A model generated the notes under the pieces. That model was not told the DNA's origin. It searched no databases and saw only the letters and a program-made list of their open reading frames with translations. The position numbers and the translations under genes are program-made. Positions 27,194 to 36,230 of a stretch of DNA of 64,000 nucleotides are shown piece after piece; positions within the stretch are counted from its first letter, which is position 1; each line of letters starts with the position of its first letter. Source of the DNA: Niabella insulamsoli (GTDB taxonomy: Bacteria; Bacteroidota; Bacteroidia; Chitinophagales; Chitinophagaceae); NCBI RefSeq assembly GCF_039652435.2, contig NZ_CP190246.1, forward strand, positions 2,170,001 through 2,234,000, in the 5' to 3' direction.

Positions 27194-29638
27194 TTAAAAC
27201 GCAATCGGATATCTTTTGCCGGCAACCGTGTGCAATGTTTTTTGTTGTCCGCCATATTTGATGATGCAATCGCCTCCTTTTTTCGAAATAACAGCTGCTG
27301 TCTTCAACCGATGGTTATCCCATTCCATCTCCAATTCAAAACCACCGCGCGCCATCAACCCTTTCACCCTTCCGTTCGCCCATTCCGGGGGCAGCGCCGG
27401 CAACAATTCGATATAGCCCTGGTGGCTTTGCAACAACATTTCGGCCATTGCAGCGCCGCCGCCAAAATTGCCGTCAATTTGAAATGGCGGGTGTGCGCCA
27501 AAAAGATTGGTATAAACACCTCCTCCCCCCATTTTAATAGTGGCATCTTTGCCCACATAACGCATCAGCTTTTTAACCGCGTCGTAGGCCTGCACGCCAT
27601 TTTGCAATCGCGCCCAAAGGGCAATACGCCAGGTGATGGCCCAGCCGGTGCCATCATTGGTGCGCAACGCTAAAGATTTTTGTACGGCCTTCGCTAAATC
27701 TTCAGTCTTTGATGTGACAATGGTATTGCCCGGGTAAGCGCCAAACAAATGGGATAAATGCCGATGGCGCGGGTCTGCATCCTCCCAATCATGATACCAT
27801 TCCTGCAGGTTTCCTTTTTTACCAATTTGATACGGGTATAACCTGGCCAGCGCTGCTTTTACACGGGCCCGCAGCGCCGCATCAGTATTTAGGCTTTCCG
27901 AAGCCTGCACATATTGAAGGAACAGCTGACGGATCATACTCATATCAGCCGTGCTGCCATACAACGTCTGTCCGCGATAACCCTGATCCGAGATATATAC
28001 ATTTTCAGGAGACGTTGAAGGCGCTGTGACGAGATAGCCCTTTTTATCAGCCGTTAGAAAATCAAGACAAAATTGTACGGCTCCTTTCATCAAAGGGTAG
28101 CCCTGCCGGGTGAGAAACGCTTTGTCTTTTGTAAACTGGTAATGATCCCAGATATGTGTACTCATCCAGACGCCACCCATCGGCCAGTTAGCCCAACAGG
28201 GGTCGCCCTGGCCATAGTCGCCAACAGGATTGGTCATGCGCCATATGTCAGTATTATGATGCAGCACCCACCCATTTGCGCCATAAAAATTTTTCGCAGT
28301 AGCAGCGCCATTGTGGGCCAACCCTTCCATGAAATCAAAAAAAGGCTGGTGCATTTCGGAAAGATTACCCGTCTCCGCGCCCCAATAATTCATTTCGGCA
28401 TTGATATTGGTCGTGTAATTACTACTCCACGGCGGCCGCACGAGTTCGTTCCAGATACCCTGTAGATTGGCCGGCTGGCCGCCCGGACGGGAGGCGCTAA
28501 TGAGTAAATACCTGCTAAACTGGTAAAACAGGGCTAGCAAACTATTATCGGTTTTACCGGACGCAAAGCGGTTCAGTCGATCGATGGTCGAAAATTTTTC
28601 ATTGTCATCATCGCCCAAAAAAAGCGATACGCGGTCGAAATATTTTCTAAAATCGGCGGTATGGTTTTTATATAGTGTTTTAAAATCAGTGCCTGCATGC
28701 TTTGTAAGATAGCTTAAGGCCAGGGCTTTTTCATCCTTTCCGTCAGTGCCCGGATTATTTTGGTATCCATTATAACTGGTTGCCATGGAAAGCAGTAACA
28801 CCGCCTCTGTCGCATCGCTCAGCGCAAGGGATGTGTCGCTGGCGGCTTGCTTCCCATCAGTGCTTAACAAACGCACCACCGCACTATAGCGCATAGCATG
28901 AACGGTGTCATCCACTACTGCATTTTCCATATTACCGCGGTAATTGGGTTCCGCGTGCACCGGCGCCCATCCATTCATTTGCAACATGTTTGACTGGCCC
29001 GATACCGAAGCTTTTAACCGGGAATCGAAACGGATGCTGAAGTTTAATTTGTTTTTACCTTTTGCGGTAAAACGCACCACGATAACCTGGCCGGGAAAGG
29101 AAGCAAAACTCTCCCTGGTGTAAAGCGTCTCATCTAACATGTAAGAAACTTTTGTGACCGCATTTTGGATATCAAGTTCACGGCGATAATCAACAGGAAC
29201 ACCTTGATGATCAAAAGAAAAATAGATGTTTCCCAATGGCGCATAAGATTCGGAAAAAGGGCCCTGCATTTTTCTTACCAACGCATCGGCTGTTTTATAA
29301 TCTTCTTCAAACAGCGCCTTTCGAACCGGCTGCAAATAATTTTTAGCCTGTGGGTTGATAGAGCCAGCATCGACAGGTTGCCCAGCCCATAGCGTCGCCT
29401 CGTTCAAAGACATTTTTTCTGTCGAAACACCTCCATAAACCATCGCGCCAAGCCTGCCGTTCCCGATGGGAAGCGCTTCCTCAAACGCCTCAGCAGGCTG
29501 CTCATACCAAAGTTTAAGCGCATTCGCAGTTTGTGCCCTGCACTGGATGGCGACCGAAAAGCTAATGGCAACTAAAAATAAAAAGCGGAAAGAAGCGCGT
29601 ATATAAGCGCCGCTTTCGAGTTTAGTAGGTAATGGCAT
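27194..29638 (-). CDS. GH95 family alpha-L-fucosidase/alpha-L-galactosidase, secreted
   Basis: 814 residues with a signal peptide (to about 35, IQCRAQ). The N-terminal GH95 domain has LWYEQPAEAFEEALPIGNGRLGAMVYGG and MSLNEATLWAG (about 45-90). The helical catalytic domain has QGIWNELVRPPWSSNYTTNINAEMNYW (about 395-420), HHNTDIWRMTNPVGD and PSTSPEN. The C-terminal domain has FQIDGNFGGGAAMAEMLLQSH and LLPALPPEW. Inverting GH95 enzymes cleave alpha-1,2-L-fucose from mucin and milk glycans, or L-galactose from pectin or xyloglucan. It lies 90 bp after the AGE-type epimerase on the same strand and may be an extension of the sialic acid operon, which would make it a fucosidase for fucosylated sialoglycans. 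Confidence 0.93.
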   Translation of the reverse strand: MPLPTKLESGAYIRASFRFLFLVAISFSVAIQCRAQTANALKLWYEQPAEAFEEALPIGNGRLGAMVYGGVSTEKMSLNEATLWAGQPVDAGSINPQAKNYLQPVRKALFEEDYKTADALVRKMQGPFSESYAPLGNIYFSFDHQGVPVDYRRELDIQNAVTKVSYMLDETLYTRESFASFPGQVIVVRFTAKGKNKLNFSIRFDSRLKASVSGQSNMLQMNGWAPVHAEPNYRGNMENAVVDDTVHAMRYSAVVRLLSTDGKQAASDTSLALSDATEAVLLLSMATSYNGYQNNPGTDGKDEKALALSYLTKHAGTDFKTLYKNHTADFRKYFDRVSLFLGDDDNEKFSTIDRLNRFASGKTDNSLLALFYQFSRYLLISASRPGGQPANLQGIWNELVRPPWSSNYTTNINAEMNYWGAETGNLSEMHQPFFDFMEGLAHNGAATAKNFYGANGWVLHHNTDIWRMTNPVGDYGQGDPCWANWPMGGVWMSTHIWDHYQFTKDKAFLTRQGYPLMKGAVQFCLDFLTADKKGYLVTAPSTSPENVYISDQGYRGQTLYGSTADMSMIRQLFLQYVQASESLNTDAALRARVKAALARLYPYQIGKKGNLQEWYHDWEDADPRHRHLSHLFGAYPGNTIVTSKTEDLAKAVQKSLALRTNDGTGWAITWRIALWARLQNGVQAYDAVKKLMRYVGKDATIKMGGGGVYTNLFGAHPPFQIDGNFGGGAAMAEMLLQSHQGYIELLPALPPEWANGRVKGLMARGGFELEMEWDNHRLKTAAVISKKGGDCIIKYGGQQKTLHTVAGKRYPIAF

Positions 29639-29728
29639 ATCAAAATATTTTGATCGCCACTAAGATAACCCACTTACTTAATAAATTACCGTGACATCGG
29701 TTTTCATTTAAAGCTTATAGGTTTGTTA

Positions 29729-30922
29729 TTAGTCGTTACTAACCTTTTGCTTGATGCTTGCGGATAATATTTGCGCGCAATACCACTCTTGTCGGGGCAA
29801 ATGAAACGGCCCTTTAAATAAATTGCCCTTTGCAGTTTGAGCCACTGTACCGTCGCGGTGCAGGTAGCCGTACCATTCTCCGGACACTTTATCATGAAAA
29901 TGTTGATACGCGTAATCGTGTACCTGCTGGTGCCAGGAAGCATATTTTTCATCGCCGGTAACCAGGTAGGCCAACAGCGTTGCGATGATCGCTTCGTTGT
30001 GCGGCCACCAAAATTTCATATCCTGCCAATACTCCTGCACCGGCCTGTGGTAAACATCTCTGAAATAAAATATGCCGCCGTACTCCTTATCCCAACCGCG
30101 CTCCCACATATAATCCAACATACGGCAACCTAAATCGATCAGCTTTTTATCATTGCCTCTGTAAACTGCCTCATGCAAAATAAACCAGGCGCCTTCTATG
30201 GCGTGCCCCGGGTTTAAAGTACGCCCATCAATATGGTCCACAACAGTTCCGTCTAAAGCCACCTGTTCCATCACGCAGCGCAGATCATCTTTCACAAAAT
30301 TTGTTTCGATTTCCCCGATCCATTTTAATATATACTCGTCACATCTTGGGTCTCCAATGGTGTCGCGTATTTGCTGCGCGGTGTTGATCATAATCATCGG
30401 TACGCCAATTCCCTTGACTGGCCGGGTACCCGAGAATTTTGCAGGCAATTGTTTTTTTCCTTCGCTGTATTCGATACAAGTGGCAAACAATTGCCTGGCG
30501 CGTTTGGCTGCGTTTTCATCACCGCTGGCTTTGGCGTAAGCCGCATGAGCTATCGCCGCGAAGGTTTCAGAAAAAAAATACCTTCTTTTTCTGATGGGTT
30601 TGCCTTCCCGGGTTACATGAAAAAACATTTGACCATCGGTATCAAAACAATATTTATTTAAAAATTCAATACCCGATTTGGCGGCATCCAGCCATTCCTT
30701 TCTCGGTTCAATCGTATTGTATAATGTAGATAAAAGCCAGGCAAAGCGGCCCTGTATCCAAACCGCTTTATCATCATCAATAAGCGCTCCATCATGATTT
30801 TTCATTAACAGGTACCCGCCGAATTGTTCATCAACACTATCAGGAAACCAAAACGGCAGCGTGTCCTTTAATAACTGCGACCGGTAAAAATCAGAAAGCG
30901 ATTGAAGTTTTTCAGTATTCAA
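29729..30922 (-). CDS. N-acylglucosamine 2-epimerase (AGE/RnBP family)
   Basis: A 397-residue cytoplasmic protein with the (alpha/alpha)6-barrel of the AGE family: WIQGRFAWLLSTLYN, RRYFFSETFAAIAHAAYAKA, the catalytic-His segments LNPGHAIEGAWFILHEA and WWPHNEAIIATLLAYL, and EWYGYLHRDG near the end. In Bacteroidota the sialic acid route uses this family to turn ManNAc into GlcNAc after the lyase step. Its 5' end overlaps the sialate O-acetylesterase gene by 4 bp, so it is coupled to the sialic acid operon. Cellobiose 2-epimerase is the main alternative; context favours ManNAc. Confidence 0.9.
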   Translation of the reverse strand: MNTEKLQSLSDFYRSQLLKDTLPFWFPDSVDEQFGGYLLMKNHDGALIDDDKAVWIQGRFAWLLSTLYNTIEPRKEWLDAAKSGIEFLNKYCFDTDGQMFFHVTREGKPIRKRRYFFSETFAAIAHAAYAKASGDENAAKRARQLFATCIEYSEGKKQLPAKFSGTRPVKGIGVPMIMINTAQQIRDTIGDPRCDEYILKWIGEIETNFVKDDLRCVMEQVALDGTVVDHIDGRTLNPGHAIEGAWFILHEAVYRGNDKKLIDLGCRMLDYMWERGWDKEYGGIFYFRDVYHRPVQEYWQDMKFWWPHNEAIIATLLAYLVTGDEKYASWHQQVHDYAYQHFHDKVSGEWYGYLHRDGTVAQTAKGNLFKGPFHLPRQEWYCAQILSASIKQKVSND

Positions 30923-32622
30923 TGTTGTTCGTTTAAATATTCAATAAAAGTACTCGCAGGCAGTTGCGCATCATTCACTAAATTCGCACGCGTGAAAGGT
31001 TCCCAGGCATAAGCGATCGCTTTTATTTGTACGTCTTCAGGAATTGTAATACGTATCTGGTTATTTACAATGCGGGCGGGCGCTTTTAAAAAAGTGCCGC
31101 TTTCGGTCATCAGCTCAAAGCCCCGCAGGTCTTCGCCATCGGCAGTGGCCAGACCAGTGTCATGTTGAAAGAAAATCAGAAGCTCACTACCTTCCTTTTT
31201 AACGGATCGGAACAAGGGGCCGGAATACAAAATATGCTTTGCGTAAGTGTCGTGCAATGCCAGCCGGGCAAGCCGTTCCCCGACCGGAAATTTATCTTTA
31301 TAATGTACATCATCGCGATCGCCCAAATCGCTCGTAACCACCATCCCCACATTGTCAAGCTGTTGCAACAACCTGCGCTGGGTATCTCTAAACCAGTTCC
31401 AGGTAGGCCGGTTGAGACTGGAAAGCTGCACATAATAAAAGGGTAAATCGGCCGACCATTGCTTCCTCCAATCAGTAACAAATAATGGAAAAAGTTGCTG
31501 ATAGCGCTCCGCATTTTCAGCATCACTTTCACCCTGGTACCAAATAATACCCTTGATCGCGTAGGGTAAGATTTTTTTGATAGCTGCCTCAAAATTAAAA
31601 GACGGTTCATACGGGTGGCGCTGAAGCGAGGAACTGGCATGTTTTAAATTCATACCAGCTCGTTCGCGGCACCACTTCATGATATAGTCTGACTGGCGCC
31701 AGTTTTTAAAAGCCGGGGCAAAGCGCCCATCCGACTCAAGCGCTGAGCGGCTCACCCAAGAAATGAGCGGCGAACCGCCCACCGCTACTTCGATCAAGCC
31801 GATCGGCACCCCGGTTTCACTTTGTATTCGGGAACCAAATAGGTAACCAACCGCGGAAAAAGCTGCTACCGCCTTTTCTTTGTTGAGTTGCCAATGGCCC
31901 GAAAAAAAATCAAGTTCGTTTGCCTTTCTCAACTCCTGATCAGTCCAACTGCGGTTATCCGTTGCTGCATAAGGTTGGAAGTTGAATAATCTTAAGCCGT
32001 CAACATCGCCCACCTGCTTCAAAAGGCTGTCGGCCCCGGTGGCCTGCGCCACCGGAAAATACATATTCGACTGACCTGCGCATAGCCAAACATCACCGAT
32101 CAGCAGGTTATGCAATTGTATCTTTTGCTTACCGGTTTCGATGGTCATTTGCTGAGGAATGGCAACCGCCGGCGAAGCTGGAAAAGTACAGATCCAGCGG
32201 CCATCCGCACCCGTTTTCGCTGTTTTTTCCCAATTCATAAAGCGAACCGAAACCCTCGTGCGGGGGATGGCTTTACCCCAAATCCTGATGGGGTGGTCTC
32301 TTTGCAATACCATATTATCGGTGAGCAAATCCGGCAGCTGTAATCCACCGAAGCCTCCTCTAATATGTCCGTAAATCTTATCGGTGATTGTAACAGCTGC
32401 AGCTTTGTTGGAATACATGGTTGCCCCGTCTGTAAAAAAGTCGGTCCGGTTGCGAAGCGCGTCCTGCAAATCGATCCATGCCGCCTGGTTAGTAGCTTCA
32501 TCTTTAAACACCCAGCCGTAGGTAACCGAATTGCCAATGCAGGCAACAGTTAATGGGCAGGTCCCACCATAGCAGCAGGCAACAGTTAAAATCCATCGCC
32601 ATAAAATGAAGCGTCTTTTCAT
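30919..32622 (-). CDS. Sialate O-acetylesterase (SGNH) with a decayed N-terminal GDSL domain
   Basis: 567 residues with a signal peptide region (1 to about 25). The working domain (about 95-560) has LLTDNMVLQ, block I LCAGQSNM with the nucleophilic Ser, GIIWYQGESDAENAERY, and block V SDLGDRDDVHYKDKFPVGERLA with Asp and His. It would remove O-acetyl groups from sialic acids so the sialidase and lyase can act. Residues 25-90 are odd: a GDSL-type block I (VACIGNSVTYG) runs within a few residues into what looks like the C-terminal end of a GDSL domain (AAWIDLQDALRNRTDFFTDG), with the expected Asp-x-x-His motif lost. Sialidase lies 10 bp upstream; the epimerase overlaps by 4 bp downstream. Confidence 0.92.
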   Translation of the reverse strand: MKRRFILWRWILTVACCYGGTCPLTVACIGNSVTYGWVFKDEATNQAAWIDLQDALRNRTDFFTDGATMYSNKAAAVTITDKIYGHIRGGFGGLQLPDLLTDNMVLQRDHPIRIWGKAIPRTRVSVRFMNWEKTAKTGADGRWICTFPASPAVAIPQQMTIETGKQKIQLHNLLIGDVWLCAGQSNMYFPVAQATGADSLLKQVGDVDGLRLFNFQPYAATDNRSWTDQELRKANELDFFSGHWQLNKEKAVAAFSAVGYLFGSRIQSETGVPIGLIEVAVGGSPLISWVSRSALESDGRFAPAFKNWRQSDYIMKWCRERAGMNLKHASSSLQRHPYEPSFNFEAAIKKILPYAIKGIIWYQGESDAENAERYQQLFPLFVTDWRKQWSADLPFYYVQLSSLNRPTWNWFRDTQRRLLQQLDNVGMVVTSDLGDRDDVHYKDKFPVGERLARLALHDTYAKHILYSGPLFRSVKKEGSELLIFFQHDTGLATADGEDLRGFELMTESGTFLKAPARIVNNQIRITIPEDVQIKAIAYAWEPFTRANLVNDAQLPASTFIEYLNEQH

Positions 32623-32632
32623 CGAGAGTGGT

Positions 32633-33820
32633 TTACCATTTCACAGCGCTAAAAACTATTTTGGAATAGCCATCCTGCTCGTATAACACGCCCACCGTTT
32701 TGCGGCCCAGTTTGCAAATGTCTGAATAGGCGGCTGCATCTTTTTTCCCGGTGGCGTAAATCACTATGCTTTTATTCCAGCTGCGTCCATTGTTTTTGCT
32801 GATCCGAAGCGTCAGGTTATCTCTTTTTGTACTATCCGCCGCATTACAAAACGCCACCACGCTTCTCCCCCAACTGCGGCCTACTGTCAAAATAGATCCC
32901 TGGCAAACCGGATCTGGAAGGCTTCGATCAAATTTCTGATTGTACCAGGTTTGGCCACCGTCGCTGCTGAGCGCCGTGTAGCGCGCTCGTACATGACCCT
33001 GTTGATTACGGAGGTTCAACATCAAACGGCCTTTGCTGATTTCTGTGGCCATATTTTCATTACCGCCCGGCAGGTCCACATTTTCGCTGATCTTAAAAGT
33101 TTTTCCATGATCATCTGTGAAAAAACCGTGTGCCCGATAGTCTTTAAAACGAGGCTGTGGGTCGCCCGCCGAATGATTGGCGGCCACATAAATGCGTCCT
33201 TTGTATTTTCCTTTTTCAAACTGCATGGCATGTCCGGGCGTATTCGCATAGCTGCGCCAGTCTTCCGAAAAATTATAAGCGGGGTTGACGGACAGTTGTT
33301 TGGGCCGATGGGTTTGGGATGTAATGTTCACCGCCTCGCTCCAGCTACGGCCGCCGTCAACGGAAGTTTTATACCATACTTCCCGAAGGCCTTTTCCTTT
33401 ACGCACTTCGCCTTCATGATTGTTTCCGGTATTGTAAAATAAAAAGATCCGGCCCTGCGGATAGGCGGGGTCCGTTTTGTCGAGCACCGGTGCCGGGTTA
33501 CCGGCCTGAAGAGACCCGGCGTCGGCAACGGTTTGCAAACTGCTCCAGGTATGGCCTCCGTCGATACTTGTTTTCATGACAATATTAATATCGCCAAAGT
33601 CATCGATTCCCTGTACCCTGCCCTCGGCAAAAGCCAGTAGTGTGCCATCCGGAAGGGCAATAATGGCAGGAATACGATAGCTTTTATGGCCTTCCTGACC
33701 CGACACAAAGACCGGTACGTTAGTTTGCGCGTGTAATTCCATAGCACTAAAAGGCACCCCTGTCAGCAACACCAACAGCGCACTCAGCACACTTGTTTTC
33801 TTAAAAAATGATCGGTTCAT
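32633..33820 (-). CDS. nanH: GH33 exo-alpha-sialidase (neuraminidase), secreted
   Basis: 395 residues with a signal peptide (to about 31, MELHAQ). It has the six-bladed sialidase fold: the RIP motif at 49-51 (first Arg of the carboxylate-binding triad), clear Asp boxes at 85-92 (SIDGGHTW), 153-160 (SVDGGRSW) and 285-292 (SSDGGQTW) plus a weaker SKNNGRSW near 345, and a candidate acid Asp in GIDDFGD at about 72-77. ENMATE at 255-260 holds the Glu expected next to the nucleophilic Tyr, which probably lies in the AYSDICKLG segment. It releases terminal sialic acid in the periplasm, feeding the adjacent transporter and lyase. Confidence 0.94.
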   Translation of the reverse strand: MNRSFFKKTSVLSALLVLLTGVPFSAMELHAQTNVPVFVSGQEGHKSYRIPAIIALPDGTLLAFAEGRVQGIDDFGDINIVMKTSIDGGHTWSSLQTVADAGSLQAGNPAPVLDKTDPAYPQGRIFLFYNTGNNHEGEVRKGKGLREVWYKTSVDGGRSWSEAVNITSQTHRPKQLSVNPAYNFSEDWRSYANTPGHAMQFEKGKYKGRIYVAANHSAGDPQPRFKDYRAHGFFTDDHGKTFKISENVDLPGGNENMATEISKGRLMLNLRNQQGHVRARYTALSSDGGQTWYNQKFDRSLPDPVCQGSILTVGRSWGRSVVAFCNAADSTKRDNLTLRISKNNGRSWNKSIVIYATGKKDAAAYSDICKLGRKTVGVLYEQDGYSKIVFSAVKW

Positions 33821-33832
33821 AACTTTTGAAGT

Positions 33833-35074
33833 TTAATTAAAATCCTGGACTTTAGGTTTTAAAACGGCTAATTGAAGGATCAGGGCCAGCACTACCACCG
33901 CACCTAATATAGCGAAGCCGAAGCCCAGATTGCCATCATCGGTAAAGACGCCCAGTATCTGCGTTATAGCAGCCCCGGCAAAAACGCCAACCATGTTCAT
34001 AAATCCATAGGCGGTCGCACGCAATTTAGAGGGAACGAATTGGCAAAGTATCGGCATATTATTCGCATCAAACATGCCAAAGCCGATTCCAAAACAAATG
34101 GCCGAGCCGACCACGGCCGCAAAACTATGGCCCATCCCCAGCAAAACCAACGAAGGTACCGTGAGGCCCAGGCCGATGGCGCTTGTATATACCCGCCCTT
34201 TTATGTTTTTCTGCACCCAGCGATCCGAAAGCAATCCTCCCAAAATAACACCCGTAAATGAGGAAGCCGCAATGGTCATGGTGGACAAAGGCCCCGCTTG
34301 CGCCATAGGTATGTTCAGGCTTTCGGCGAACAACGTAGGTAACCAGTTTTTGGTAGCCCATCCGGGCAAACTCGGCGCGGCAAAATAGAAAAGAATCACC
34401 CAAAAAGCGATATTGGAAAACAGCGACGCCAGCCCTTTAGCTATGGGAATTTTGTTTTGATTGGATTGCAATGTTGCGCCACCGGTTTTAAGATCTTTTA
34501 AAAAAAGCGATAAAATACACGCATACGCCATACCTAAAATGCCGAACCAGTGGAAAGCCGTATGCCAGGTATAAGCAGCCGCAACGGTAGCTCCAAATCC
34601 GCCCAGCGCCTGTCCTGCGTACAAACCAGTCATGTGGATGCCGATCGCAAGCGAGCGTGTTTTGCCGGGATGAAAATCTGCAATCAAAGACAATGCTGCC
34701 GGAATATAAAGGGCTTCGCTTACCCCCATGATGCCGCGCAGCCAGAGCAGCTGATTGAAACTGGTGGCCACGCCCATACCGTACGTCACACCCGACCATA
34801 CAAAAAGGCTTCCCACGATCAACCACTTGCGGCTGAAACGATCGGCGATGGTACCGGCTACCGGGCTCATGAAACCGTAGATATACAGGAAAATAGCCAT
34901 CAAAAATCCGAAGTTTTCAGCAGATTGCAGTTCGCCGATATCCACTTTCATAGCGTCTTTCATCGTACTCAGCATCTGCCGGTCCATATAATTCAACAAC
35001 GCCACGACCCATAGTAATGCCACCGCCACCCAGGGATAAATACTGCTGCTTTTAACTTGATGCTTCATGAACAA
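33833..35074 (-). CDS. nanT: Major facilitator superfamily transporter, probable sialic acid importer
   Basis: 413 residues with about 12 hydrophobic helices and no signal peptide. MFS motifs include LNYMDRQMLSTMKDAMK in helix 1, GTIADRFSRKWLIVGS after helix 2 and LLSDRWVQKNIKGR in the second half. A Met at residue 3 is an alternative start. It lies between the mutarotase (19 bp) and the sialidase (12 bp) in the sialic acid operon, which is the main reason for assigning sialic acid as substrate; family members also carry hexuronates and other organic anions. It would work at the inner membrane as a proton symporter. Confidence 0.85.
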   Translation of the reverse strand: MFMKHQVKSSSIYPWVAVALLWVVALLNYMDRQMLSTMKDAMKVDIGELQSAENFGFLMAIFLYIYGFMSPVAGTIADRFSRKWLIVGSLFVWSGVTYGMGVATSFNQLLWLRGIMGVSEALYIPAALSLIADFHPGKTRSLAIGIHMTGLYAGQALGGFGATVAAAYTWHTAFHWFGILGMAYACILSLFLKDLKTGGATLQSNQNKIPIAKGLASLFSNIAFWVILFYFAAPSLPGWATKNWLPTLFAESLNIPMAQAGPLSTMTIAASSFTGVILGGLLSDRWVQKNIKGRVYTSAIGLGLTVPSLVLLGMGHSFAAVVGSAICFGIGFGMFDANNMPILCQFVPSKLRATAYGFMNMVGVFAGAAITQILGVFTDDGNLGFGFAILGAVVVLALILQLAVLKPKVQDFN

Positions 35075-35093
35075 AGTATGGGTTTGATTAAAA

Positions 35094-36227
35094 CTATTCG
35101 GTGAAAGTTGCGGAAAGAATTTGCGTGGTTCTTACTCCTGCTTTTATCTCACCGCCAGGTATCCATATCGCGTCATTCCAACGAACAGCTGTGGTGGTCA
35201 CAGGCGTTGGAAATGGCAAACTGTCCACTATTGACCATCGATCATCAATGGTATTGTAATTCAAAATTTCCCCGCTAAAACCCGGATGGGAGAATTGCAG
35301 GTTTATTTTTTGCTGCACGAGCTGTTGCTTCCTGGCCGCATCCTGCTCCTTATCGATGGCCGCTATAAGCGATTCTGTTTGGTGAAAAGTGGCGCCCTGG
35401 TCACCGCCAAATAGTAATATACCATGCGTTCCGGCCGCTATCCCGGTTCCGGCCGAAAGAGCATAAGGCAAAGAATGCTTTTGCTTCCATTCATTTTTGG
35501 CTATATCAAACTGATCAACGTCGGCGTAGAGATCGCTGATTCCACCTGCATTTCTTTTACGGCCGCCAATTAGATAAATACAAGGTTCGGCGCCATTGTG
35601 TTGCGCGACCATCACCGCGTGAGAAACCGGGCGCCTAAGCGGCGGCAGGGGTTGCCAGCCTTTAGCAATATTATCTAAATCAAGCGTTAAGAATTTATCG
35701 GAAACCATCTCCGGAAGTTCGCCTCCCGCCAGATAAATCTTATTGCCAAGCGCGGTTACAGCCGCATTGGTCAGTGCAAAAGGAAGATCGCGCAAACTGT
35801 CCATTTCAACACCACCGGACGGCTTTGCCCGGATTAAAAAAGTTTTGTTGCTGATGCCGTTTTCGTTCTCTCCGCCCGCTACAACAATACCTCGATCGGT
35901 AGTGCAAGACGAGGCATAGGCGATATCAAAAGGAAGATCGAAAGAATCCACAATTGCCAGCGCCTTTTCTTTGCTGAAGAAATATCCTTTTTTATAATAT
36001 TTTTTCCGGCCGCCCAGCCAGGGCATACTATCGGGAAAATTGCAACCACCCGCAATAATTAGCTTATTATCAAGAACGCCAACCACAGGCCCGGCAAGGC
36101 CTTTGGTATCCGCCGGCAGCGTACCGGCTACCGTCCATTTTAAGGAAGAAGTATCGGCGGGCTTACAAGCCAAAAGAGATAGGATCATGCAGATTACGGA
36201 TAAATAAATTTTAAATCGATTATACAT
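35094..36227 (-). CDS. Kelch-type cyclically permuted mutarotase family protein (sialic acid mutarotase-like)
   Basis: 377 residues. The N terminus MYNRFKIYLSVICMILSLLAC gives a lipobox (LLAC, Cys21), so it is probably lipid-anchored. The rest is a six-bladed Kelch propeller with repeated Gly-Gly motifs (KLIIAGGCNFP, GIVVAGGENENG, KIYLAGGELPE, CIYLIGGRKRN, GILLFGGDQG, AIWIPGGEIK). E. coli NanM, a Kelch protein, speeds interconversion of sialic acid anomers after sialidase action; the permuted family is found beside NAL-type lyases in Bacteroidota. The gene starts 3 bp after the lyase stop. Activity is inferred from context and family. Confidence 0.87.
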   Translation of the reverse strand: MYNRFKIYLSVICMILSLLACKPADTSSLKWTVAGTLPADTKGLAGPVVGVLDNKLIIAGGCNFPDSMPWLGGRKKYYKKGYFFSKEKALAIVDSFDLPFDIAYASSCTTDRGIVVAGGENENGISNKTFLIRAKPSGGVEMDSLRDLPFALTNAAVTALGNKIYLAGGELPEMVSDKFLTLDLDNIAKGWQPLPPLRRPVSHAVMVAQHNGAEPCIYLIGGRKRNAGGISDLYADVDQFDIAKNEWKQKHSLPYALSAGTGIAAGTHGILLFGGDQGATFHQTESLIAAIDKEQDAARKQQLVQQKINLQFSHPGFSGEILNYNTIDDRWSIVDSLPFPTPVTTTAVRWNDAIWIPGGEIKAGVRTTQILSATFTE

Positions 36228-36230
36228 GTT

